From the NCBI GenBank assembly GCA_002705055.1, contig PAHY01000016.1, positions 1 to 64,000 of the forward strand: DNA of 64,000 nt. Reading direction: 5' to 3'. The stretch comes from Planctomycetota bacterium. Lineage in GTDB: Bacteria; Planctomycetota; UBA1135. Under the pieces are notes generated by a model. That model was not told where the DNA came from. It saw only the letters and a list, made by a program, of their open reading frames with translations, and made no database searches. Position 1 is the stretch's first letter. Each line of letters starts with the position of its first letter. Positions 8,620-16,281 of this stretch are shown piece by piece. Both the position numbers and the translations under genes were made by a program.

Positions 8620-10626
8620 TTAGTCCTTGAGCCCATCCCGGATGTAATCCGAGACCTCATGCAGGCTGGTGATCCCTTCGCGCAGCTTCTTCAGCGCGCT
8701 GTCGGGGATGAGGTCGATGCCGCGCTCGCGGACGACGTGTTCGAGTTTCTTCTCCGACTCGGCTTTGCAGATCATCTCCTGCAGTTCCTCGTCGACCGGC
8801 ACCACTTCATAGATGCCGACGCGGCCCTTGTAGCCTCCCCCGTTGCACTTGGGGCAGTCCGGGGCGTCGCCCGGGCCGTAAACGATCTCGCCCGCTTCCA
8901 TGCCGTGGCGCGCCGCGACGTCATCGGGCAGCTCGACCTGGACCTTGCACTCGGTGCAAAGTCGACGAACGAGACGCTGTGCCTCGATCAGGCGCAGCGC
9001 GGGGCCGAGCAGGAAAGGCTCGATGCCCATGTCCGTGAGGCGCGTCACCACCTGCAGCGCCGAGTTGGTGTGCAGCGTGCTCAGCACCAAGTGGCCGGTC
9101 AGCGCCGCGCGCATGCAGATGCCCGCGGTTTCGGCGTCACGCACCTCACCCACCATGATCACGTCCGGGTCCTGGCGCAGGAAGGCGCGCAGCGCGCCGG
9201 CGAAGGTCATGCCCGCGCTGGCGCGGATCGGCACCTGGTTCAGGCCGTGGAACTTGAATTCGACCGGATCCTCGACGGTGACGATGTTCTTGTCCGGCGT
9301 GTTGGTCAGGTTCAGCGCGCAGTACAGCGTCGTCGACTTACCCGAGCCCGTCGGGCCGGTGACGAACATCAGTCCGTGGTGCGCGTTCGCTGCCTCGATG
9401 AAGTCCGCGGCCTGGCGATCGCTGAAGCCCAGGAACTCCATGTTGTCCGGGATGCCATCCTTGTCGAGGATACGCAGCACCATCTTCTCGCCGTAGCAGG
9501 TCGGCACGGTCGAGGCGCGCAGGTCCACGCGGGACTTGCCGTCGCGCATCATGATGCCGCCGTCCTGCGGGACCCGCTTCTCGGCGATGTCCATCTTCGA
9601 CAGGATCTTGAGCCGCGAGATCATCTGCGGGAACAGATGCTTCGGCGGCGTCTCAAACTCGCTCAGCTTGCCGTCAATGCGGAAGCGAATCCGCACATCG
9701 TTCTCGTAGGGTTCGAGGTGAAGGTCACTCGCGCCGCGGCGCACGCCTTCGGCCAGGACGTGGTTGACGAGGCGCAGCACCTGCGACTCGGGTCCGGGCG
9801 GCAGTGGGCGGCGCAGGTCGACGTCGACGACGTCGTCGTACTCCTCCAGATCCCCGCCTTCTGATCCGCCAAAGTCGCCGCCGCCGAAGTCCGACTCCAA
9901 GCCACCACCCAGGCCGCTGTCCAAGCCGCCGCCCAGTCCGGCATCGAGGCCGGCTCCCAGACCGCCGCCGAGACCATCCATCAGTCCGCCGGCTGCCGGC
10001 GGCACCGTCTCTTCGACTTCATGCCCGGTCGTTTGTTCCGCGGCCGGTGCGTCGGCTGCGAGATTCGCCAGGCCGGCGAGATCGGCGAGAGGGCCGGCAT
10101 CGGGCGGCGTGGCGACGCCGGCGGCCAGCGCGGTCTCGATGCGCTGACGAAGCGTACGCGTGCCGGGGTGCAGCACGATCGCCTTGCCGCTCGCAAGGCG
10201 CGCCTCTTCCCCCAGTTGGGGATCCGCGGCATCGGCCGTGACGAGATGCAGAGCGCCGTCGCGCTCGGCCAAAGGCTGCACCCCGCGCTCGACGCACCAG
10301 CTCGGATCCAGACCGGCGCGATCCGCCACCGCTCCCAGCACGATCTCCAGCTCGCCCCATTCAGTCGAACTGCCATCCGGTCGCCGCTCCACGACGATCT
10401 CGCCGCCCATCAGCTGCTCTTCGAGCTCGAACCACGAACGACCGAGCGAGGTCGCGAGGCACTGCGCGATGGCCGACTCGGCCACCTTGCCGGACTTCAG
10501 CAGGCGGTCTTCGACTTCGACGGATCCGGCGTCCGCCGGGATCGCCAGCGCTGCGAGGTCCTCCGCGCCGAGCAGGCCGGCTGCCAGGACCTGGCGCGCG
10601 AGGAAGGAGTTCGGTTCCGATGTCAT
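8620..10626 (-). CDS. Secretion/pilus assembly ATPase (GspE/PilB family) with a glycine-rich linker
   Basis: 668 residues. Two N-terminal GspE-N-like regions (about 5-170) are followed by an Ala-rich stretch and an unusual linker of glycine repeats (GGGLDSGLGGGLE and similar, about 212-257), then the ATPase core. The core shows Walker A GPTGSGKST (about 422-430), an Asp box (EDPVEFKFHG), Walker B (DPDVIMVGEVRDAETA) and the four-cysteine zinc module CTEC...CPKC (about 555-590) of extension ATPases. It would drive filament polymerisation from the cytoplasm. The 43-nt gap to the preceding gene is longer than elsewhere in the operon. Confidence 0.92.
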   Translation of the reverse strand: MTSEPNSFLARQVLAAGLLGAEDLAALAIPADAGSVEVEDRLLKSGKVAESAIAQCLATSLGRSWFELEEQLMGGEIVVERRPDGSSTEWGELEIVLGAVADRAGLDPSWCVERGVQPLAERDGALHLVTADAADPQLGEEARLASGKAIVLHPGTRTLRQRIETALAAGVATPPDAGPLADLAGLANLAADAPAAEQTTGHEVEETVPPAAGGLMDGLGGGLGAGLDAGLGGGLDSGLGGGLESDFGGGDFGGSEGGDLEEYDDVVDVDLRRPLPPGPESQVLRLVNHVLAEGVRRGASDLHLEPYENDVRIRFRIDGKLSEFETPPKHLFPQMISRLKILSKMDIAEKRVPQDGGIMMRDGKSRVDLRASTVPTCYGEKMVLRILDKDGIPDNMEFLGFSDRQAADFIEAANAHHGLMFVTGPTGSGKSTTLYCALNLTNTPDKNIVTVEDPVEFKFHGLNQVPIRASAGMTFAGALRAFLRQDPDVIMVGEVRDAETAGICMRAALTGHLVLSTLHTNSALQVVTRLTDMGIEPFLLGPALRLIEAQRLVRRLCTECKVQVELPDDVAARHGMEAGEIVYGPGDAPDCPKCNGGGYKGRVGIYEVVPVDEELQEMICKAESEKKLEHVVRERGIDLIPDSALKKLREGITSLHEVSDYIRDGLKD

Positions 10627-10669
10627 GGGAGGAGAGGGAATTCCCCCGTCCTCTTCGGCCGAATTCGCC

Positions 10670-11257
10670 CTAGGGCTGTTGCACGGGCGGCCCTTCCGCG
10701 GCCCCCTCGAGCGTCTCCTCGGGCAGATCCGCGATCAGCTTCGCCTTGGTGCGGAGCAAGCTCAGCCGAGGGAAGTCGTACAAGTGCATGGTGTAGTCCT
10801 TCTCGAGATAACGGACCGTCACCTCGGGTCCGGCGATCCGTCGCACCTCGACCAGCACCCCATCCGCGACCCCCATCCGCGCGCCCTCTTCGTAGTGGCG
10901 CCCGTTGATGAAGGCCAGGCTCTGCTGGGAAGGCCGCGCGATCACCGACTGCAGCTCGAGCATCGGCGCCTCGCCGGCATCTTCGACCGCCTCGCCGACC
11001 GGCCCGCGGTCCTCGATCACTTCATTGCCGCGGTCGCGCGCATCCATGCGCTCGGCCATGCGGAAGGGGTCAAAGTCGAGCGCCAGCTCCTCGCCCGGGG
11101 CGCGATGCGAGAGCGAATCCGCCGGTACGCTCGGCAGCACATCGGGGATGTCCAGCAGGCCGGCGACGTCCTCGGGATCCTGGCCGCGACTCCAACCGGA
11201 GTACGCCAGCAGGACCGCCACGACGATCAGCACGTGGGTCTTCAGCTTCTCGAGCAT
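10670..11257 (-). CDS. PilP/GspC-like inner-membrane protein
   Basis: 195 residues with one N-terminal membrane anchor (LKTHVLIVVAVLLAYSGW), a disordered Asp/Pro/Ala-rich region (about 25-100) and a small beta domain (about 105-180) with ELQSVIARPSQQSLAFINGR and VEVRRIAGPEVTVRYLEKDY. The beta domain has the pattern of the PilP/GspC homology region that contacts the secretin. The start overlaps the PilO-like stop as ATGA. Position between PilO-like and ATPase genes supports the call; overall similarity looks weak, so it may be an analogue. Confidence 0.6.
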   Translation of the reverse strand: MLEKLKTHVLIVVAVLLAYSGWSRGQDPEDVAGLLDIPDVLPSVPADSLSHRAPGEELALDFDPFRMAERMDARDRGNEVIEDRGPVGEAVEDAGEAPMLELQSVIARPSQQSLAFINGRHYEEGARMGVADGVLVEVRRIAGPEVTVRYLEKDYTMHLYDFPRLSLLRTKAKLIADLPEETLEGAAEGPPVQQP

Positions 11258-11829
11258 CAGGCCCCGCCTCCGTACATCCGAGCGCGCTTCTGCGCCGTCG
11301 TCTCGCCGACGAAGCAGCGCACCGTCGCGCGCAACGAGAGCGTGTTGTTCTGGGGCCGGATCGCGAACTCATCGATGCGCAGATAGCGGTCGCCGCGTTC
11401 GAGCAGGTCCATCAGCTCAACCAGCTGCTCGAAGCTACCGGTCACCATCAGCTCCCGAATGTAGAAGGTGTAGTCCATGATGGACTCCGACTTCCGTTCG
11501 GTGCTGGCCAGCATCTTGGCACCCGACTCGCCGATCGCCGCCTTGATGTAGTTATCCCAATCGGTGGGATTCTTCTCGGCGACCATGCGCTCTTCAAAGG
11601 AGCCCGTCTGCCCTTCCAGCTCGCGAATCTCCTCGACCCAGGTCGCGAGCTTCGACAGAGACTCGCGGTCCTCGCGTGCTTGCACCAGGCGCTTTTCCAG
11701 CGGCCCGAGCAGCGCGAACCAGCCGACCACCAGCAGGATGCCGGCGACGAAGCCGCGGTAGCCTTCGTCGGTCGCCGTCCACTTCAGGACGTTGCCCTTC
11801 AGCTTGACGAGGTCTTCTTTGACTCCCAT
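11257..11829 (-). CDS. PilO/GspM-like alignment protein
   Basis: 190 residues: a short cytoplasmic start, one membrane helix (about 27-45, GFVAGILLVVGWFALLGPLE), a coiled-coil stretch (about 46-85) and a ferredoxin-like periplasmic domain with YTFYIRELMVTGSFEQLVEL and a final strand NNTLSLRATVRCF. This is the plan of PilO/GspM, which pairs with PilN/GspL in the periplasm. It lies directly after the PilMN/GspL-like gene, two bases apart. Confidence 0.72.
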   Translation of the reverse strand: MGVKEDLVKLKGNVLKWTATDEGYRGFVAGILLVVGWFALLGPLEKRLVQAREDRESLSKLATWVEEIRELEGQTGSFEERMVAEKNPTDWDNYIKAAIGESGAKMLASTERKSESIMDYTFYIRELMVTGSFEQLVELMDLLERGDRYLRIDEFAIRPQNNTLSLRATVRCFVGETTAQKRARMYGGGA

Positions 11830-11831
11830 GG

Positions 11832-13373
11832 CTAGTGCCCCATGCCGGGCGAGCGCGCCTCGATGGTGAACAGGAAACGTTCTTCGCCGTTCTCTTCCTG
11901 CGTGGAGATGCTGGAGTTGCCGATGTTCGGGAACACCGACGAGATCGTCTTGCTCGCCTTCAGCGCGCTGACGATCTGTTCGCGTTCGTCGCCGAGGTAG
12001 CCGTCGTAGCTAGGCAGGAACATGCCCAGCTTGAGTCGCCGCATCGACTGCAGATCGGGCACCCCGCTTTCGCCGCCGTCTTCATCCTCATCGTCGCCGA
12101 CGAGCGTGGGCACGAACTTGTACGGGTACATGCCTTCGAGGTCGGTCAGCCAGCAGCCGTCCGGGGTCGCTGCGCCGATCTCAAGCAGCAGCTGGCCCCA
12201 GTAGACGCGCTGCACCAGGAACGCTTCGGCCACGCCGACTTCGATTCCCATCGCGTCGCGCAGATCGACGATGTCTTCGCGCGTGATCTCGCGCTCAACC
12301 ATCAGCTCTTCGATCGAAGCTTCCATCGCGGCGACTTCGTCGAGCACCGAGCTTCCTTTGCTCCACAGGTGCGCCGCCCCGACCAGCAGCGCGGCTGCAG
12401 CCGGCAGCGCGTGCTTCAGCGGGAAGGAAGGGCGCTCGCCTTCCACGGCCAGGACGGATCCCAACTCGAGCGGCGCCTGGCGCCCACGGCGCGAAGCGCC
12501 GCACAGCATCGCAGCCAGCGCCGCGCGCTTCACCGGCACTTCCGGCGCGTGCACGACCGGCACATTCAAGCTGGCGCAGCAGGGCTGCACCACCGGCAGG
12601 TCGGCTTCGTTGCAGTGCAATATCACACCGCTGAGTTCGCCCAGCTGCAGCTCGGTCTGGGCCGCCGCCGCCAGGCGCTGCAGCACCGAGCTGAGCGCCG
12701 CCACTTTGGCCTCGCCCTGCGTCGGCACCGTCTGGCGCGCCACCGGAACACCACGGAAACACAGCAGCGCCACGCTCTCCGGCTCGTCGACCAGCACGCG
12801 GATCTCGACCTTCCACTTGCGCGGCGTCTTCTTCTTTTTGCGCGCCAGCGCGTCGACCACGTGGGTGGTCGAGAGGAAGTGAATGTTGTGGCGGCCGATC
12901 GGCTTCAGCCCGTCCAGGACCGAAAGGCCGATGCGACGCGGGAAGAACAGCAGGCTCTTCAGCTTGATCTTGTTCGTCCCGGCCTTGTTCTCACGCGAAG
13001 AGACGCCGCCCGGCAGGCGCCCGGCAAGGCGGTCCGCCAGCTGCCCCTGCGCCTGGATCTGATTGCCGTCATCGGCGCGAGCCGTCGACAGGAAATCCAG
13101 CGTCGGATCGAGGCCGATCGCGACGTTGCGCCCGAGCTCCCCGCGCTCGAGCAGCTGCTGCAGCGTGGCAGCGAGCTTGCCGTCTTCGACCGGATACTCC
13201 TTCACGGAGCTCAGGTTCTGCAAGCCGTCTTCCAGCTTGCCAGCGAAGACGTGCACCGAACGCTGACCGACCAAGATGCCACTGGCCTTGGGGCCAGTCA
13301 CCTTGGGAGCGGCATCACCCTTCTGCTTGCGCAGCGCGGCGAGCTTCTCTTTGACGGCGTCGAGTGCGGACAT
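11832..13373 (-). CDS. GspL/PilM-PilN-like inner-membrane assembly protein
   Basis: The 513-residue protein begins MSALDAVKEKLAALRKQKGD, has an actin-like PilM/GspL-type cytoplasmic region (about 30-315), a membrane segment (about 325-345, HALPAAAALLVGAAHLW), a coiled coil and a PilN-like periplasmic domain with QRVYWGQLLLEIGAATPDGCWL. In T4P systems PilM and PilN are separate; here one protein carries both parts, as GspL does. I chose the ATG at 13373; one nine codons upstream (13400) is possible, and neither has a clear Shine-Dalgarno. The gene follows a hairpin that separates it from the last pilin gene. Confidence 0.66.
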   Translation of the reverse strand: MSALDAVKEKLAALRKQKGDAAPKVTGPKASGILVGQRSVHVFAGKLEDGLQNLSSVKEYPVEDGKLAATLQQLLERGELGRNVAIGLDPTLDFLSTARADDGNQIQAQGQLADRLAGRLPGGVSSRENKAGTNKIKLKSLLFFPRRIGLSVLDGLKPIGRHNIHFLSTTHVVDALARKKKKTPRKWKVEIRVLVDEPESVALLCFRGVPVARQTVPTQGEAKVAALSSVLQRLAAAAQTELQLGELSGVILHCNEADLPVVQPCCASLNVPVVHAPEVPVKRAALAAMLCGASRRGRQAPLELGSVLAVEGERPSFPLKHALPAAAALLVGAAHLWSKGSSVLDEVAAMEASIEELMVEREITREDIVDLRDAMGIEVGVAEAFLVQRVYWGQLLLEIGAATPDGCWLTDLEGMYPYKFVPTLVGDDEDEDGGESGVPDLQSMRRLKLGMFLPSYDGYLGDEREQIVSALKASKTISSVFPNIGNSSISTQEENGEERFLFTIEARSPGMGH

Positions 13374-13402
13374 GAAGTGGAATCGGGGGCTTCCATGCAA
13401 GT

Positions 13403-13433
13403 CGGGCCCGCGGTCAGGTTGACCGAGGGCCCG
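13403..13433 (-). terminator. Hairpin between pilin array and assembly genes
   Basis: CGGGCCCGCGGTC (13403-13415) pairs with GACCGAGGGCCCG (13421-13433), a 13-bp stem with one mismatch and a 5-nt loop. On the minus strand it follows the stop of the last pilin gene by 24 nt and precedes the GspL-like start. No T-run follows, so it looks like a partial terminator or mRNA 3' stabiliser that would let pilin transcripts outnumber those of the machinery. Confidence 0.6.
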
Positions 13434-13457
13434 AGCTCATCTGTTCCCAGAAGGGTC

Positions 13458-13886
13458 TTACTTGACCGGGATCAGTTCCTCGGCGAGCGAGCTGCGGCTG
13501 CGCACGAAGCCGTCCTGGTCCCAGGTCACGGTGTAGTTACCGAAGCCCGAGGAAGCACCCGAACGGGTGAGGCGCAGTTCCCACTGGGTCTGCCAGTCGT
13601 AGCTGGTGAAGGTACCGACCGAGAAGTGGTTCGGGGTCGGCAGCTTGACGTCGAGCTGCGAGATGTTCTGGGCGTACTCACCAGTGCGGGCGTTGTGACG
13701 CTCCTGACCAGCTTCAACCTGGGCCAGGTAGTTGAACGCTTCGGCGGCCTTGGCGCGCTCGACGGCGGTCTGGTAACGCGGCACCGCCATCATGGCGAGC
13801 ACACCGAGGATGACAACGACGATGGTCAGCTCGACGAGCGAGAAGCCAGCCTGGCCGTTGTTCCGGAGGGACTTGAAGGTTTTCAT
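13458..13886 (-). CDS. Type IV pilin-like protein, array member 9 (machinery-proximal)
   Basis: 142 residues. Leader MKTFKSLRNNGQAG, cleavage before FSLVELTIVVVILGVLAMMAVPRY with Glu5, a helical spine (TAVERAKAAEAFNYLAQVEA) and a beta-rich head with WQTQWELRLTRSGASSGFGN followed by YTVTWDQDGF. The same head signature occurs in most of its neighbours, so the array grew by duplication. Its near-identity with the 14555 and 15208 products (same length, same RSRSS end) makes these three the best candidates for major subunit forms. Confidence 0.86.
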   Translation of the reverse strand: MKTFKSLRNNGQAGFSLVELTIVVVILGVLAMMAVPRYQTAVERAKAAEAFNYLAQVEAGQERHNARTGEYAQNISQLDVKLPTPNHFSVGTFTSYDWQTQWELRLTRSGASSGFGNYTVTWDQDGFVRSRSSLAEELIPVK

Positions 13887-13951
13887 TCGATTGGTTTGAC
13901 GGGTGTCAGTTGGAGGGTATTCCCGATACGCATCGTGTCGGGGCGAAACAG

Positions 13952-14428
13952 TTATCGGGATGACAGTGTTTCGCCTTGAGTCTCCAGGAGGATTTTTCGG
14001 TGATACCCCCTGGGAAGGAGGGAATCCGGGATCGTGCTGGGCCCGATCAGGAAGCCATCCTGAGACCAGACAATGGTGTAGCGACCAAAGCCGTTCGTGG
14101 CGCCTTCACGGCGCAGGACGATCCGATAGCCGGTCTCCCAGTTCCCCGAGTCATGCGAGGACAGACGAAAACCGAGCGGCAGCGAGCCTTCGAGATCGAG
14201 GGCGCGCAGCGTGCGCGCGTACATCCCGTTCTCGATCGAGTAGCGCTCCTGAGAAGCCTGCAGCTGAGCCAGCGTGGAGAACGCCTGCGTCGCGCGCGCG
14301 CGCTCGATCGCAAACTGATAGCGCGGCAGCGCAGCCACGACCAGCACGCCGATGATCGTGACCACGACGGCGAGCTCCACCATCGTGAAGCCGCCAGCGC
14401 GGGTCGCTCGGGATCGGAGGGTCTGCAT
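13952..14428 (-). CDS. Type IV pilin-like protein, divergent array member 8
   Basis: 158 residues; leader ending RAGG, then FTMVELAVVVTIIGVLVVAALPRY with Glu5. It keeps the family head (REGATNGFGRYTIVWSQDGF) but diverges elsewhere (SQERYSIENGMYARTL instead of the ERHNARTGEYA seen in others) and has an extra C-terminal piece of about 15 residues. It is probably a minor subunit. A perfect 9-bp inverted repeat, GGCGAAACA (13942-13950) and TGTTTCGCC (13967-13975), spans the stop codon. Confidence 0.8.
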   Translation of the reverse strand: MQTLRSRATRAGGFTMVELAVVVTIIGVLVVAALPRYQFAIERARATQAFSTLAQLQASQERYSIENGMYARTLRALDLEGSLPLGFRLSSHDSGNWETGYRIVLRREGATNGFGRYTIVWSQDGFLIGPSTIPDSLLPRGYHRKILLETQGETLSSR

Positions 14429-14442
14429 GGGCGGGGCGACGC

Positions 14443-14456
14443 AAGAGACGTCTCTT
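14443..14456. promoter_or_regulatory. 14-bp palindrome upstream of pilin gene 8
   Basis: AAGAGACGTCTCTT is a perfect palindrome 15-28 nt upstream of the start at 14428. It contains GAGAC and GTCTC half-sites like the palindromes before other pilin genes, but in the opposite order, so it may be a separate operator or chance. Confidence 0.35.
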
Positions 14457-14500
14457 CCCTATCGACCAGCCGGTTCGGCCGACTTCACCGGAACGCAAAA

Positions 14501-14529
14501 CCCGCGAGTGTGTTGGGCACACCCGCGGG
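14501..14529 (-). terminator. Intrinsic terminator after pilin gene 7
   Basis: CCCGCGAGTGTG (14501-14512) and CACACCCGCGGG (14518-14529) form a 12-bp stem with one mismatch and a 5-nt loop. On the minus strand it lies 25 nt after the stop of the 14555 gene and is followed directly by TTTT, as expected of a factor-independent terminator. Confidence 0.78.
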
Positions 14530-14554
14530 CGGAAAATCACACGGACAGATAGAT

Positions 14555-14983
14555 CTACATCACCGGCAGCAGATCGTTCTTGATCGAGCTGCGACCGCGA
14601 GTGAAACCGTCCTGGTTCCAGGTCACGGTGTAGTTGCCGAAGCCGGACGAAGCGCCCTGACGGGTCAGACGCAGTTCCCACTGAGTCTGCCAGTTGTAGG
14701 AGCTGAAGTTGCCGACGCTGAAGTGCTGCGGCGAGCTCATCTTGATATCGAGCTGGCCCATGTTCTTCGCGTACTCGCCGGTGCGGGCGTTGTGGCGCTC
14801 CTGCGCGCCCTCGATTTGAGACAGATAGGTGAAGGCTTCCGCAGCCTTCGCACGCTCGACGGCGGTCTGGTAGCGAGGCACGGCCATCATCGAGAGAACG
14901 CCCAGAATGACGACCACGATCGTCAGTTCGACGAGCGAGAAACCAGCCGATCCTTGAGCGGGGGTTTGCTTGTAAGTTTTCAT
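14555..14983 (-). CDS. Type IV pilin-like protein, array member 7
   Basis: 142 residues. Leader MKTYKQTPAQGSAG, then FSLVELTIVVVILGVLSMMAVPRY with Glu5, the spine TAVERAKAAEAFTYLSQIEG, and the head LTRQGASSGFGNYTVTWNQ with terminal RSSIKNDLLPVM. It is one of the three closely matching 142-residue copies (with 13458 and 15208). It has its own intrinsic terminator and a 224-nt upstream gap, so it may be a separate transcription unit. Confidence 0.86.
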   Translation of the reverse strand: MKTYKQTPAQGSAGFSLVELTIVVVILGVLSMMAVPRYQTAVERAKAAEAFTYLSQIEGAQERHNARTGEYAKNMGQLDIKMSSPQHFSVGNFSSYNWQTQWELRLTRQGASSGFGNYTVTWNQDGFTRGRSSIKNDLLPVM

Positions 14984-15078
14984 CAGTAGTTCAAACAGAA
15001 AGAAGGAGGCTCCCGCCCAATGTGGGGCTGGCGGGGAGAGCGGTCATCCCGCTCCGTCGCCTTTCGACGAAGGCGACG

Positions 15079-15093
15079 TCCCGCCTTGAGACA
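15079..15093. promoter_or_regulatory. Degenerate copy of the GTCTC/GAGAC palindrome
   Basis: GTCCCGCCTTGAGAC matches the GTCTCAACTTGAGAC pattern found before other pilin genes at 12 of 15 positions, with one intact half-site. It lies 96-110 nt upstream of the start at 14983, inside the longest gap of the array. Confidence 0.35.
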
Positions 15094-15144
15094 ATCGGCC
15101 CAATAAGAGACAGGCCGGCGCGCGGGCAGAGTGGAAAAGAAGAT

Positions 15145-15176
15145 GCGCCCGCGACCTCTCCCCAGGCCACGGGCGC
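15145..15176 (-). terminator. Terminator-like hairpin after pilin gene 6
   Basis: GCGCCCG (15145-15151) pairs with CGGGCGC (15170-15176), and an inner CCT/AGG pair extends the stem. On the minus strand it starts 32 nt after the stop of the 15208 gene and is followed by the T-rich TCTTCTTTTCC. Confidence 0.65.
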
Positions 15177-15207
15177 GATTCCCCTAACTCGAATCTCTCA
15201 GATTCCT

Positions 15208-15636
15208 TTACAGGACAGGAATCAGATCGGTGTGGATGGAGCTGCGCGAGCGCACGAACCCATCCTGGTTCCAGGTGACCGTGTACGCACCAAAGCCGCT
15301 CGAGGCGCCGGCGCGGGTCAAACGGAGCTCCCACTGGGTCTGCCAGTTGTAGGAGGTGAAGTTGCCCACGGTGAAGTGGTTCGGCTTCTTGACCTTGATG
15401 TCCAGACGGCCCAGCTGCTTGGCGTACTCGCCGGTGCGGGCGTTGTGGCGCTCCTGGGCGCCCTCGATCTGAGCCAGGTAGGTGTAGGCCTCCGAGGCCT
15501 TGGCACGCTCGACGGCAGTCTGATAACGCGGCACCGCCATCATGGCGAGCACACCGAGAATGACGACCACGATGGTCAGTTCGACGAGCGAGAAGCCGGC
15601 CTGTTGGCCGCCGGCGGTGTTCTTGAAGGTCTTCAT
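15208..15636 (-). CDS. Type IV pilin-like protein, array member 6
   Basis: 142 residues: leader MKTFKNTAGGQQAG, cleavage before FSLVELTIVVVILGVLAMMAVPRY with Glu5, spine TAVERAKASEAYTYLAQIEG, head LTRAGASSGFGAYTVTWNQ, and end RSRSSIHTDLIPVL. It belongs with 13458 and 14555 as a near-repeat set. The gene is flanked on both sides by hairpins, suggesting that it can be expressed on its own. Confidence 0.86.
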   Translation of the reverse strand: MKTFKNTAGGQQAGFSLVELTIVVVILGVLAMMAVPRYQTAVERAKASEAYTYLAQIEGAQERHNARTGEYAKQLGRLDIKVKKPNHFTVGNFTSYNWQTQWELRLTRAGASSGFGAYTVTWNQDGFVRSRSSIHTDLIPVL

Positions 15637-15696
15637 GATGGGATCCGGGTGATGCTGTCCTGTGGAATCCTGCGCTCTGAGGCGCCTAAAACGGCC

Positions 15697-15732
15697 GGAA
15701 GCCCGACCGATACAGCTATCGGCCGGGCTTCC
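15697..15732 (-). terminator. Intrinsic terminator after pilin gene 5
   Basis: GGAAGCCCGACCGATA (15697-15712) and TATCGGCCGGGCTTCC (15717-15732) form a 16-bp stem with one mismatch and a 4-nt loop. On the minus strand it begins 13 nt after the stop of the 15745 gene, and GGCCGTTTTAGG follows. This is the strongest hairpin in the array. Confidence 0.8.
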
Positions 15733-15744
15733 CTTGCAGCTTGA

Positions 15745-16170
15745 CTACTTCGTGCGCAGTTTCTGCGGAATCGAAGAACGACCCGGAGCGAAGCCACGCT
15801 CGTTGTAGGTCACGGTGTAGTTGCCAAAGCCGCTCGAGGCGCCGGTGCGGGTCAGCTTGACCTCCCACTTGGTCTGCCAGTTGGTCGAGGTCGGCGTGCC
15901 GATCGAGAAGTGGTTCGGCTTCGGAGCCTTGATGTCCAGCTTGTTCAGATTGCTGGCGTACTCGCCTGTGCGGGCGTTGTACATCTCTTGGCCTTTGGCA
16001 ATCTGATCCAGATAAACGAAGGCTTCGCTGGCCTTGCTCTGCTCAACGACCGTCTGGTAGCGCGGCACCGCCATCATGGCGAGCACGCCAAGAATGACGA
16101 CCACGATGGTCAGCTCGACCAGCGAGAAGCCGGCCTGGCCCTTGGAAGTGTGGAGGGAGTGGAGTTTCAT
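15745..16170 (-). CDS. Type IV pilin-like protein, array member 5
   Basis: 141 residues. Leader MKLHSLHTSKGQAG, then FSLVELTIVVVILGVLAMMAVPRY with Glu5. The body differs from the 142-residue trio in the spine (TVVEQSKASEAFVYLDQIAK) and in using GQEMYNARTGEYA, but the head motif LTRTGASSGFGNYTVTYNE is kept. It ends RSSIPQKLRTK. Probably a paralogous subunit that can co-assemble with the others. Confidence 0.85.
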   Translation of the reverse strand: MKLHSLHTSKGQAGFSLVELTIVVVILGVLAMMAVPRYQTVVEQSKASEAFVYLDQIAKGQEMYNARTGEYASNLNKLDIKAPKPNHFSIGTPTSTNWQTKWEVKLTRTGASSGFGNYTVTYNERGFAPGRSSIPQKLRTK

Positions 16171-16195
16171 GGTTCTAAGTAGAGAGTTGCGGTTG

Positions 16196-16229
16196 TTCGT
16201 TCACCCGCTGCGCTCCTCCATCGAACGAA
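16196..16229. repeat. 7-bp inverted repeat upstream of pilin gene 5
   Basis: TTCGTTC (16196-16202) and GAACGAA (16223-16229) are complementary and lie 26-59 nt upstream of the start at 16170. This is a possible operator or leader hairpin; nothing else supports it. Confidence 0.25.
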
Positions 16230-16281
16230 GGGCGTGCGGAAGTGAAGTGAAAAGCAGGCTTTCCTGCGATCCGTGCGCGGC

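Noticed and set aside
9850-9990. Repeat region in the ATPase gene considered as a CRISPR or tandem DNA repeat
   Set aside because: The repeats are short glycine-codon runs within a coding frame, without spacers or a conserved repeat unit. No CRISPR array was seen in the window.
13942-13975. 9-bp inverted repeat over the stop of pilin gene 8 as a terminator
   Set aside because: The arms are 16 nt apart and overlap another possible stem (13922-13942), with no T-run; it was kept only as a note in the gene entry.
11835-13979. 714-codon open frame on the plus strand opposite the GspL-like and pilin genes
   Set aside because: His/Arg/Gln-rich composition with no motifs, antisense to well-supported genes. 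The high GC keeps stop codons rare in this frame. The same holds for frames at 4470-6320, 5897-7495, 8545-9864, 18847-20457 and 62159-63598.
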